Shown here: positions 15,040 through 21,230 of the stretch, piece by piece
Numbering within the stretch: position 1 is the first letter of the stretch
How the letters are laid out: the number at the start of each line of letters is the position of its first letter
Origin: CAZTQN01 sp964615765
GTDB taxonomy: Bacteria; Planctomycetota; Phycisphaerae; Phycisphaerales; UBA1924
NCBI GenBank assembly: GCA_964615765.1
Contig: CAZTQN010000050.1
Span: 1-21,302, forward strand
DNA: 21,302 bases
Reading direction: 5' to 3'
Made by a program: the position numbers and the translations under genes
Notes under the pieces: generated by a model
Told to the model about the DNA's origin: nothing
Databases searched by the model: none
What the model saw: the letters and a program-made list of their open reading frames with translations, nothing else

Positions 15040-15780
15040 ATGCCGCCCGCACCCTCCTCCCCCGACCGCGCCTCCGCCGAGTCCTCGCTGCTTGCCGGCG
15101 GTCCGCGCGCCGAATCGCTGGTGCTCATCGGGGGTGGCGGGCACGCCCTCGTGGTCGCCGAGGCCGCCCGCCTGCTGGGCTTCCACCTGCCCGGCTATCT
15201 CGACGACCACCCCCTGCCCGCGCTCGCCCGCGATCCCGACCCGCTGACCTCGCTCGGCACCTTCGCCGACCTGGCCCGCATCGCCGGCCGCCGCTGGATC
15301 CTCGCCGTCGGCAACCTCGAACTCCGCCGCCGCCTGCTCGAGAGCATGCTGAGCCTGGGCGAGCAGCGCAACGCCGCCGCCGTCGTGCACCCCTCGGCCC
15401 ACGTCTCGCCCTCGGCCCGCCTGGGCGCGGGGGTGTATGTCGGCCCGAACGCCGTGGTCCACAGCCGCGCGCTCGTCGGCGAGCACGCCATCATCAACTC
15501 CGGCGCCATCGTCGAGCACGAAGTCATCATCGGGCCCAACAGCCACATCGCCCCCGGCTCGGTGCTGGGCGGGGCCGTCCGCATCGGCGCCGACACGCTC
15601 GTGGGCCTGGGGGCCCGCATCCTCCCGACGCTCAGCGTCGGCAACCAGAGCGTCATCGGGGCCGGCTCGGTCGTGCTCCGCAGCGTGCCCGACCGCTGCA
15701 CCGCCATCGGCTCGCCCGCCAAGATCGCCCGCTGCGTCGAAGAACCCGCGGCGTTGCAGTCGCTGGTTCGGTCGAGCTGA
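15040..15780 (+). CDS. NeuD/PglD-type sugar O- or N-acetyltransferase
   Basis: The 246-residue protein has an N-terminal Rossmann-like subdomain with VLIGGGGHALVVAEAA (about residues 28-43). It continues into a left-handed beta-helix of hexapeptide repeats (about 113-222). The putative catalytic His lies in IVEHEVIIGPNSHIAPGS, as in PglD and NeuD, where His-Glu activates the acceptor amine or hydroxyl for acetyl-CoA attack. Such enzymes modify nucleotide sugars for surface glycans. An extra N-terminal tail of about 25 residues, Pro/Ser/Ala-rich, precedes the domain. No sugar-biosynthesis genes adjoin it, so the substrate is unknown. The last codons are duplicated as a 15-bp tandem repeat running past the stop. 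The gene is divergent from the coiled-coil operon. Confidence 0.87.
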   Translation: MPPAPSSPDRASAESSLLAGGPRAESLVLIGGGGHALVVAEAARLLGFHLPGYLDDHPLPALARDPDPLTSLGTFADLARIAGRRWILAVGNLELRRRLLESMLSLGEQRNAAAVVHPSAHVSPSARLGAGVYVGPNAVVHSRALVGEHAIINSGAIVEHEVIIGPNSHIAPGSVLGGAVRIGADTLVGLGARILPTLSVGNQSVIGAGSVVLRSVPDRCTAIGSPAKIARCVEEPAALQSLVRSS

Positions 15781-15800
15781 GTTCGGTCGAGCGGAGTTCG
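15766..15800 (+). repeat. 15-bp tandem duplication across the NeuD-type stop codon
   Basis: GTTCGGTCGAGCTGA at 15766-15780 is repeated at 15781-15795 with one change (T to G), and five more matching bases follow. The first copy contains the stop TGA; in the second the same position reads GGA. A recent slippage or duplication is the simplest reading. Confidence 0.75.
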
Positions 15801-15841
15801 TTCCTGCCGGCAAGTACAGCCGCGCCCCCGCCCCGGGCCGA

Positions 15842-15847
15842 TATGCT
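15842..15847 (+). promoter_or_regulatory. -10 element (TATGCT) of a leaderless PEGA-gene promoter
   Basis: TATGCT is followed by exactly five bases and the ATG at 15853, with no Shine-Dalgarno. Confidence 0.6.
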
Positions 15848-15852
15848 CGGTC

Positions 15853-16509
15853 ATGCCGAGCGATCACCCGCGGGCCGCGCACGCTTCCGATCATCCATCG
15901 CACCGGCGCGCCCGCCGCTGGCCCGCCGCGCTCGCCCTCGCGCTCGCCGCGACGAGCCTGCCCGGCTGCCTCGAACGCACCATCCGCATCACTACCGAGC
16001 CCGAGGGCGCGCTGGTCTGGCTCAACGATGTCGAAGTCGGGCGCACGCCGCTCGAGACCGACTTCACGTTCTACGGCACGTACGACGTCCGCATTCGGCG
16101 TGAGGGGTTTGAGCCGATCGTCACCAGCGCCCGCGCCGATGCCCCGCCGCAGGAGTGGCCCGGGATCGACCTGATTTCCGAGGCGATCCCGGCGAAGATC
16201 TCGAACACGGTGCGGTGGCACTGGGTGCTGACGCCGCGGGCCGAGACGGCCCTCCCGCGCGAGCAGGCCGAGAGCGAACTGCTGGCCCGTGCCCGGGCGC
16301 TTCGACAAGACGCTGTCGCCGGCGCTGGCGCAAACAGCCCGAACGCCGCCCCCGCCGCCGCCGACTCCGCCGCCCCCGGCCAGCCGCCCGAGTTCGCCCC
16401 CCCGGCCCCGGGCGCTCAGGCCGCCCCGCCGGCCCCCGCGCCGGCCCCCGCGCCGCCCCCGGCCGATTCCCCCGCGCCGGCCGCTCCGCCGGCGAGTCCG
16501 GGCTCCTGA
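15853..16509 (+). CDS. PEGA-domain lipoprotein with Pro/Ala-rich tail
   Basis: The product is 218 residues. After a basic N-terminal stretch a hydrophobic helix ends in the lipobox LPGC, with Cys39 as the predicted lipidated residue. Residues about 42-87 fit a PEGA domain (ITTEPEGALVWLNDVEVGRTPLETDFTFYGTYDVRIRREGFEP shows the P-G-A-x-V-x-(I/V/L)-(D/N)-x-x-x-x-G-x-T-P core). PEGA domains are common in surface and periplasmic lipoproteins and are thought to mediate binding to proteins or envelope structures. The segment up to about 140 is non-repetitive. The last 55 residues are an Ala/Pro-rich disordered tail. The N-terminal extension before the signal helix is long (about 22 residues). Attachment to the outer or inner membrane is not decided by the sequence. 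The function is unknown. Confidence 0.85.
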   Translation: MPSDHPRAAHASDHPSHRRARRWPAALALALAATSLPGCLERTIRITTEPEGALVWLNDVEVGRTPLETDFTFYGTYDVRIRREGFEPIVTSARADAPPQEWPGIDLISEAIPAKISNTVRWHWVLTPRAETALPREQAESELLARARALRQDAVAGAGANSPNAAPAAADSAAPGQPPEFAPPAPGAQAAPPAPAPAPAPPPADSPAPAAPPASPGS

Positions 16510-16547
16510 AACGATCCGTCGGCCTTCAAGTCCGCCGCGGCGCTCCA

Positions 16548-16553
16548 TAAACT
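16548..16553 (+). promoter_or_regulatory. -10 element (TAAACT) of a leaderless Mrp-gene promoter
   Basis: TAAACT is followed by exactly five bases and ATG 16559. A TTCAAG seventeen bases upstream is a weak -35 candidate, the only one among the leaderless set that I find at all plausible. Confidence 0.6.
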
Positions 16554-16558
16554 GCCGC

Positions 16559-17731
16559 ATGGATAAGGAGTCGATCCGTATCGCGCTCACGCGCGTCCCC
16601 CACCCGTCACCGAACGCCGCGGGCCGCAACCTCGTCGACGCCGGCAGCGTCGGCAAAGTCGCCTACTGCGACGGGTACGCCAGCATCACCGTCGCCGCCG
16701 GCGGGCTGCACGACGACCAGAAACGCGGCTTGCAGCAGCAGATCACCGCCGCCGTCCGACTCCACGCCCACCAGAGCGGCGTCGAACTCGCCGACGTCCA
16801 CGTCGAACTGACCGATCAGCAGATCGCCCCCCCCACTCCCGCCGCGAGCGCACCCGCGCCCTCCGCCGCCGCCGCCGGGCACCGACCGATCCCCGTTCCC
16901 CCGCCCTCGACGACCGTCAGCCTCAACGTCAAGCACATCATCGCCGTCGGCGCGGGCAAAGGCGGCGTGGGCAAGTCGACCGTCTCCGTCAACCTCGCCG
17001 TGGGCCTGGCCCGGCGCGGGCACGCCGTCGGACTCATGGACGGCGACATCTACGGCCCCTCGCTCCCCACCATGATGGGCCTGTCCGCCCTCGAAGCCAC
17101 CGTCCGCGGCCCGATGATCCAGCCGTTCTTCGTGCACGGCGTCAAGTGCATGACCATCGGCAAACTCGTCGACCCCGAAAAGCCGCTCATCTGGCGCGGG
17201 CCCATGGCCCACGGCGCCTTCAAGCAGCTCGTCGAACAGACCGAGTGGGGCGAACTCGACTACCTCATCATCGACCTCCCCCCCGGCACCGGCGACGTCT
17301 CGCTCACGATGGCCCAGCTCCTGAAGATCTCCGGCGCGGTCGTCGTGTGCACGCCGCAGCGCGTCGCGCAGGACGACGCCATCCGCGCCCTCCGCATGTT
17401 CCAGCAGCTCCGCATCGACGTGCTGGGCGTTGTTGAGAACATGTCCTACTTCGTCGGCGACGACGGCAAGGAGTACGACCTCTTCGGCCGCGGCGGGGCC
17501 CAGGTCATGGCCCAGCGCACCGGCGTCCCCTTCCTCGGCGCCATCCCCATCACCATGGCCCTCCGCGAGAACAGCGACCTCGGCGAGCCGACCGCCAACT
17601 TCACCGACCCTTCCCCCCGCGGGCGCGAACTCGCCTCCGCCCTCGAACGCCTCACCCAGAACCTCGAAGGCCAGGTCGCCCTCGCCGCCCTCCGCAGCGG
17701 CGTGAAAACGCCCTCGCTCACGATCTCGTAA
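16559..17731 (+). CDS. Mrp/ApbC-family P-loop ATPase (iron-sulfur carrier family), CxxC motif absent
   Basis: The 390-residue protein has an N-terminal MIP18/DUF59-like part (about residues 1-85) and a Pro/Ala linker. The MinD/Mrp ATPase domain starts at GKGGVGKS (133-140, deviant Walker A) and continues with GLMDGDIYGPSLPTMMG, LIWRGPM and DYLIIDLPPGTGD. Mrp/ApbC proteins bind a [4Fe-4S] cluster at a CxxC located just after ENMSYF and pass it to apoproteins. Here ENMSYF (293-298) is followed by VGDDGKEYDLFGRGG, with no cysteine. The usual bridging cluster site is therefore missing, although C-terminal family features (IPI, SDLGEP) are intact. The ATPase role is secure; an Fe-S carrier role is not. 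ATG 16559 is set by the TAAACT element. An upstream open frame is a shadow of the PEGA gene. Confidence 0.93.
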   Translation: MDKESIRIALTRVPHPSPNAAGRNLVDAGSVGKVAYCDGYASITVAAGGLHDDQKRGLQQQITAAVRLHAHQSGVELADVHVELTDQQIAPPTPAASAPAPSAAAAGHRPIPVPPPSTTVSLNVKHIIAVGAGKGGVGKSTVSVNLAVGLARRGHAVGLMDGDIYGPSLPTMMGLSALEATVRGPMIQPFFVHGVKCMTIGKLVDPEKPLIWRGPMAHGAFKQLVEQTEWGELDYLIIDLPPGTGDVSLTMAQLLKISGAVVVCTPQRVAQDDAIRALRMFQQLRIDVLGVVENMSYFVGDDGKEYDLFGRGGAQVMAQRTGVPFLGAIPITMALRENSDLGEPTANFTDPSPRGRELASALERLTQNLEGQVALAALRSGVKTPSLTIS

Positions 17732-17776
17732 TAACGCCGCGCGCCGGCGGCGCGAAACTTCATCGCGCCGATTCCG

Positions 17777-17782
17777 TACAGT
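17777..17782 (+). promoter_or_regulatory. -10 element (TACAGT) of a leaderless promoter
   Basis: TACAGT is followed by exactly five bases and the GTG at 17788. It supports a GTG start for the zinc-ribbon protein. Confidence 0.55.
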
Positions 17783-17787
17783 TCTGC

Positions 17788-18513
17788 GTGCCCATCGCCC
17801 ACGTCTGCCCACGCTGCGGCGAATCGCTCACCACCGTGCGCGGCGAGTGGAGTACGTCCCTCGCCGCCCCCGTCGTCACCTGCCCGACATGCCGCTTCGC
17901 GTGCGTTCGCCGCCGGCCCGAGGTCGTCACGCTCGTGCGCGATCTCGCCCGCTGCCGCGCCGCATGCGCGGCCCTGCTCTGGCGGCTGGGCGTCCCGTTC
18001 ATCCTCTGGCTCATCACCCTCGGCATCGGCACGCTCGCCGTCGAGATTGACCGCGTCGTCGGCTGGCGCACGCTCTTCACCGGGTCCGCCGCCGACTTCG
18101 ACGCGGCTCTGGTCGACAACGCCCTCCCGCCGCTGCGCCTGCTGCTGGTGCTCATCATCGGCGCAGGCGTCGCGACCGGGGCGCTCATCGCGGCGATGGG
18201 CGGGCACCTCGCCTCGCGCTTCACCTGGCCCGCCGTGTATCTCTCGTGGGTCGTGCTCTCGCCGCTGATCATCGGCGCGCTGCACGCGGCGGACGTCGCG
18301 GGCGATCCGTACGCCAGCCAGGCGCCGGCCGCAGTTTTCAAGGACGCACTGGAAGGGGCCGTCGGCGTGGCGGCCGTCGCGCTCATCGGTGCGCCGCTGG
18401 GCGTGCCCGTGGGCCTGCGCCTGCGTGCGCTCGGCGCCGCGGCCGCGGCCCGGCGCGTCCCGCGCATGCTCCGCCGCGCTCGCAAGAAGCGGCAGTCCCT
18501 GCGCAGCGGCTAG
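17788..18513 (+). CDS. Zinc-ribbon membrane protein of unknown function
   Basis: The product is 241 residues. It opens with a zinc ribbon: CPRCGE near residue 7 and CPTC about residues 32-35. Three to five hydrophobic segments follow: one around LGVPFILWLITLGIGTL, one around LLLVLIIGAGVATGALIAAMGG, one around AVYLSWVVLSPLIIGAL and one around GVAAVALIGAPLGVPVG. The C-terminus is strongly basic (RRVPRMLRRARKKR). I do not recognise the family; the ribbon-then-helices plan matches the genes at 10144 and 18591. GTG 17788 is set by TACAGT five bases upstream. The gene lies 56 bases after the Mrp gene and 77 bases before the next ribbon protein. Confidence 0.75.
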   Translation: MPIAHVCPRCGESLTTVRGEWSTSLAAPVVTCPTCRFACVRRRPEVVTLVRDLARCRAACAALLWRLGVPFILWLITLGIGTLAVEIDRVVGWRTLFTGSAADFDAALVDNALPPLRLLLVLIIGAGVATGALIAAMGGHLASRFTWPAVYLSWVVLSPLIIGALHAADVAGDPYASQAPAAVFKDALEGAVGVAAVALIGAPLGVPVGLRLRALGAAAAARRVPRMLRRARKKRQSLRSG

Positions 18514-18547
18514 CGATCGCAACACCACCGCCCCACGCACACGCACA

Positions 18548-18553
18548 TATAAC
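18548..18553 (+). promoter_or_regulatory. Candidate -10 element (TATAAC) for the second zinc-ribbon gene
   Basis: TATAAC is the best -10 match in the 77-bp gap. It lies 37 bases before ATG 18591, giving a leader of about 30 bases. No Shine-Dalgarno is visible in that leader. Confidence 0.35.
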
Positions 18554-18590
18554 GTCCGTCCCGCACCGGCTCAATCTCGGCGAATCACCC

Positions 18591-19475
18591 ATGTCCAGCA
18601 CCGCCGCACACGCTCCCGCACCGGCCCCCGCCGCCGCGCCCGCGGGCACACCCGCCGCGCCCGCCCCGCGCCTGGGCGAACTTGTCGGCGATCGCTGCTG
18701 CGTGAGCTGTCAGTTCAACCTCGCCGGGCAGACCATCACGCGCGAGCCGCACTACGGCTTGCCGATCATCACGTGCCCGGAGTGCGGCACGATCGCCGCG
18801 TTGCAGGAGTATCCCGCCCTCAGCCGCTGGGTCCCGCGCTTCCGGGCCGCGATGGCGACGCTGCTGATCATCGGCGTGCTCGCGTACGCGGCGCTGTGCG
18901 CGCTGCTGGCCCACGCGCTGGCCTTCGGCGTCTCGCGCATGATGGCCGAGCCGTGGTCGGACTACGCCACCCGCGCCTTCCCGGCCTCATCCGCCGCCGG
19001 GCCGCCCGACCCCGACTGGTGGAACAAACTGCCGCCCAGCCGCCTGTTCGCCGACGCCGGCGGCTGGAGCGCGGGCATCGAGTGGGGCGTGCTGTGGTAC
19101 TGCGTGCCCGCATGCGCGCTCGCCGCGTGCTTCGGCGCCGTGTGGTCGATACTGCTGCCGAACCTCCGCGGCTGGCGCATGCTCATCGTCCCCGCCGCCA
19201 TCGCGGGGCTCACGTTTCTCATGGTCGCCGGCACCTGGCGCAACTGGTCCGGCCGCGGCATGAACGCGTGGGTCGTGGGCCAACTCGCCTTCCATCACGT
19301 CCGCCCGCTGCTCACCGTGCTCATCGTCGGGATCGTGCTGCTCGCGCTCTTGTTGGGCATGTTCGTCGGGCGCGCGCTGGCGCGGCGGGTCATCGTGCTG
19401 ACCCTGCCGCCCCGCCTGCGCATCCCGTTTTCGTTCCTATGGACCGCCGACGGCGTTCCACTCCCCAGGCCCTGA
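18591..19475 (+). CDS. Zinc-ribbon membrane protein of unknown function, Ala/Pro-rich N-terminus
   Basis: The product is 294 residues. A 26-residue Ala/Pro-rich start leads into a Cys4 ribbon (RCCVSCQFNLAGQTI ... IITCPECGTIAAL), the C-x-x-C-x-(F/Y)-x-L ... CPECG form typical of planctomycete membrane proteins. About five hydrophobic helices follow: MATLLIIGVLAYAALCALL, GVLWYCVPACALAACFGAVWSILL, MLIVPAAIAGLTFLMVAG and LLTVLIVGIVLLALLLGMFVG are the clearest. Between the first two helices there is a longer loop rich in Trp and Pro. No enzymatic motif is visible. It is probably an inner-membrane protein with the ribbon in the cytoplasm. It ends 24 bases from the convergent YjfB-like gene. Confidence 0.77.
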   Translation: MSSTAAHAPAPAPAAAPAGTPAAPAPRLGELVGDRCCVSCQFNLAGQTITREPHYGLPIITCPECGTIAALQEYPALSRWVPRFRAAMATLLIIGVLAYAALCALLAHALAFGVSRMMAEPWSDYATRAFPASSAAGPPDPDWWNKLPPSRLFADAGGWSAGIEWGVLWYCVPACALAACFGAVWSILLPNLRGWRMLIVPAAIAGLTFLMVAGTWRNWSGRGMNAWVVGQLAFHHVRPLLTVLIVGIVLLALLLGMFVGRALARRVIVLTLPPRLRIPFSFLWTADGVPLPRP

Positions 19476-19479
19476 CGCC

Positions 19480-19496
19480 CGCGCGTTCGCCGCGCG
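19480..19496. terminator. Short hairpin between convergent genes
   Basis: CGCGCG / CGCGCG with a 5-base loop fills the gap between the stops of the zinc-ribbon gene and the YjfB-like gene. It could slow polymerase from both sides but lacks a T-tract, so termination is inferred from position only. Confidence 0.3.
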
Positions 19497-19499
19497 ACC

Positions 19500-19697
19500 T
19501 CAGCCCCGCACGTCCAGCCGCCCGCTCGACGACGGCGCCGGAGCCTGATCGCTGATCTTGGCCGCGGTCTCGATCAACTGCACCGCCGCGGCCCCCTGCT
19601 GCTTGGCCGCGTCGAGCGACTTCTTCAGCACGGCCGTCTGAATCTGCTGGCCCAGTTTCGCGTTCGAGAGATCGGTGGCGAGTCCGCTGATATCCAT
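19500..19697 (-). CDS. YjfB-like putative motility-associated small protein
   Basis: The product is 65 residues. It starts MDISGLATDLSNAKLGQQIQTAVLKKSLDAAKQQG and continues into a helical AAVQLIETAAKI region. This matches my memory of the YjfB family of small putative motility proteins, which share an MDI start, a QLxQQIxxxVxKKxxDxA core and a short helical tail. The molecular role of the family is unknown. ATG 19695-19697 is the only start giving that N-terminus; an upstream in-frame start would add an Arg-rich leader. The gene lies between a convergent membrane-protein gene and the histidine kinase, whose stop is 99 bases upstream. A weak promoter candidate is present. Confidence 0.75.
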   Translation of the reverse strand: MDISGLATDLSNAKLGQQIQTAVLKKSLDAAKQQGAAAVQLIETAAKISDQAPAPSSSGRLDVRG

Positions 19698-19728
19698 GCC
19701 CCGCTCATCGGCTCGCGCCCGCGGGGTC

Positions 19729-19757
19729 ATTCACCCTCACCGCATCGCGGGTGACAA
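19729..19757 (-). promoter_or_regulatory. Weak promoter candidate for the YjfB-like gene
   Basis: On the minus strand TTGTCA (forward 19752-19757) and GTGAAT (19729-19734) are separated by 17 bases. The -35 matches consensus at five of six positions; the -10 is poor. An inverted repeat (CGCGGG / CCCGCG, 19746-19766, 9-base loop) overlaps the -35 and could be an end-of-kinase hairpin or a regulatory site. Confidence 0.3.
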
Positions 19758-19796
19758 TCTCCCGCGCTGATGGGGTCCATTCGGCGGACGCCCGCC

Positions 19797-21182
19797 TTAC
19801 GCCGCGTCGGCCTGGGTCGCGCCGCTCGACGGCGCTTCCGGCAGAATGACGCGAACGGTGGTCCCCTGGCCCGGCGCGCTGAAGAGGCGGATCTCGCCGC
19901 GGGCGTCTTCGACCAGCCGCTTGCAGATCGTCATGCCCAGCCCGGTGCCACGCCGCCGCTCCGGCCGGGCCGCAACATCGCGGCGATCGGAAACTGTTTG
20001 GTTGCCAGGGACGGCTGATCGGTCACCGTTCGTAAAAAACGGCGTAAACACGCGTCGTGCCTGCTCGGGCGACATGCCGCAGCCGGTGTCGACGACCTCG
20101 ACGCACACCAGCGGCGCGCCGACGGGGAGCGTGTCGGCCTGCGAGGCCCGCGCGTCGCGGCTGCTGATCCAGCGATCGTCGAAGAGCACGCCGCGGGAGG
20201 CGGGGGGGGCGCCCGCGTGCCGCGTCGCCCGCACGGTGATCCGCCCGCCCGCGGGCGTCGCCTTGCGGGCGTTGAGGATCAGGTTCATCAGAACATGCTG
20301 CAGCGCGACCGGCTTGATCATCGCGGCCAGCGCCGCGTCGACTTCAACACTCAGCGTTACGCCGTCGCTCTTAAGATCGCGAGCCAGGCACGTGAGCGCC
20401 TCGTGCACACACGGCAGCACACGGGCCTCGGGCAGGCTCGGCCCGCCGCAGAGTCCGCCGGCATGTCCGCTCCGGCTAGCCGCGGAGCCCGCCGCGTTCC
20501 CCGTGGAACAGTCCGGCTCGCCCGTGCCGCCGAGGTTGGACACCGAGTCGTCGCGCACGAAGCCGAGGATCGCCGTGGCGATCTGCGAGGCCCGCTCGGC
20601 CCCCGCGACGGTGCGCTGCAGGGCTTTGACGCTCAGTTCGCGGTTGTCCGGGTCGGCGAGGGCCATCTGCGCGTACGACAGCACCGGCGTGAGCAGGTTG
20701 TTGAACTCGTGCGCGATCAGCCCGGCGATGGTGCCGAGCGTGGCCAGCCGCTGCGAGTGCTCGCTGGGAAACTCCATCTCCCGGGCCATCTCGGCGGTCG
20801 CGTCCGCGACGCGCTCGAGCTCGGCGGGGTCGGTCGTCATGGCGCCGGCGCTGCCGAGATCATGCCCGGCCGGCCGCGACGAGCCGGCGCGACGGTCGTG
20901 TTCCACGTGGAACGCGTGCGACGTGGCCACGTCGTCCGTGCCGCCGTCGGTGTCCGAAGGGTCATCCGGGATAATCGTCGAGGCGGTTTGGACGCCGGGG
21001 CGAGCCGGACAGCGGGGGGGCTGGGCGGGGCGAGCGGGTGTCGCCGCCTTGCGGGCCCGTGGCAACGCGGTGGCCGGGGCGGGCCCAGAAGAGCTCGACG
21101 GCTCGGCTGGAGTGGCGGGAAAGGCCGCCGCGGCGTCGTCCGCCCGCCGGGTCTGCGTCGAGTCTGAGGTCCGTCGCGGCAT
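19797..21182 (-). CDS. Soluble NtrB-like histidine kinase
   Basis: The product is 461 residues from ATG 21182. It has no transmembrane helix. A disordered Ala/Pro/Arg-rich N-terminus (about 1-125) is followed by the dimerisation helix with phospho-acceptor His158 in LIAHEFNNLLTPVLSYAQ. A low-complexity insert follows (about 213-255, Gly/Ser/Ala). The HATPase domain has the N box NLILNARKA (about 300-308), G1 DTGCGM (365-370), F box FTPFFT and G2 GTGLGM (412-417). The kinase should autophosphorylate His158 and pass phosphate to a receiver. No sensor domain is recognisable and no response regulator adjoins it. ATG 21182 is preferred because a TTGACG/GATAGC promoter ends just upstream; the longer TTG start at 21218 overlaps the -35. 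The gene contains the parS-like palindromes described separately. Confidence 0.88.
   Translation of the reverse strand: MPRRTSDSTQTRRADDAAAAFPATPAEPSSSSGPAPATALPRARKAATPARPAQPPRCPARPGVQTASTIIPDDPSDTDGGTDDVATSHAFHVEHDRRAGSSRPAGHDLGSAGAMTTDPAELERVADATAEMAREMEFPSEHSQRLATLGTIAGLIAHEFNNLLTPVLSYAQMALADPDNRELSVKALQRTVAGAERASQIATAILGFVRDDSVSNLGGTGEPDCSTGNAAGSAASRSGHAGGLCGGPSLPEARVLPCVHEALTCLARDLKSDGVTLSVEVDAALAAMIKPVALQHVLMNLILNARKATPAGGRITVRATRHAGAPPASRGVLFDDRWISSRDARASQADTLPVGAPLVCVEVVDTGCGMSPEQARRVFTPFFTNGDRSAVPGNQTVSDRRDVAARPERRRGTGLGMTICKRLVEDARGEIRLFSAPGQGTTVRVILPEAPSSGATQADAA
20496..20509. other. parS-like site with one mismatch
   Basis: GTTCCCCGTGGAAC differs from the site at 20900 at one position of the palindrome core. 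It falls in the sequence encoding the Gly/Ser/Ala-rich insert between the kinase dimerisation helices and its ATPase domain (residues about 225-229), where coding constraint appears low. Confidence 0.45.
20900..20913. other. Candidate parS centromere site
   Basis: GTTCCACGTGGAAC is a perfect 14-bp palindrome, identical to the core of the ParB-binding parS sites known from Pseudomonas and close to the general GTTTCACGTGAAAC form. It lies in sequence encoding the disordered N-terminal region of the histidine kinase (residues about 91-95). parS sites are commonly found inside genes near the origin. No parA or parB gene is visible in the window. Confidence 0.6.
20919..20934. repeat. Perfect 16-bp palindrome next to the parS-like site
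   Basis: CGACGTGGCCACGTCG is fully self-complementary and starts five bases after the parS-like palindrome. It shares the CACGT/ACGTG blocks but is built around a GGCC centre, so it is not itself a parS. It may be a second protein-binding site. Confidence 0.6.
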
Positions 21183-21189
21183 CTCGTCC

Positions 21190-21218
21190 GCTATCGACCA
21201 TCCCCGCCGGCCCGTCAA
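21190..21218 (-). promoter_or_regulatory. Sigma-70-type promoter of the histidine kinase gene
   Basis: On the minus strand TTGACG (forward 21213-21218) and GATAGC (21190-21195) are 17 bases apart. Seven bases separate the -10 from ATG 21182, so the transcript should begin at or near the start codon. The promoter sits in the 48-base gap after the upstream gene. Confidence 0.55.
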
Positions 21219-21230
21219 GCCCGACCGGCA

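Noticed and set aside
16289..16558. N-terminal extension of the Mrp frame upstream of 16559
   Set aside because: It overlaps the end of the PEGA gene and is Pro/Arg low complexity; the TAAACT element and family length fix the start at 16559.
15031..16656. A 541-codon minus-strand frame opposite the NeuD-type and PEGA genes
   Set aside because: Its product is Gly/Arg-rich low complexity and it lies antisense to two well-supported genes.
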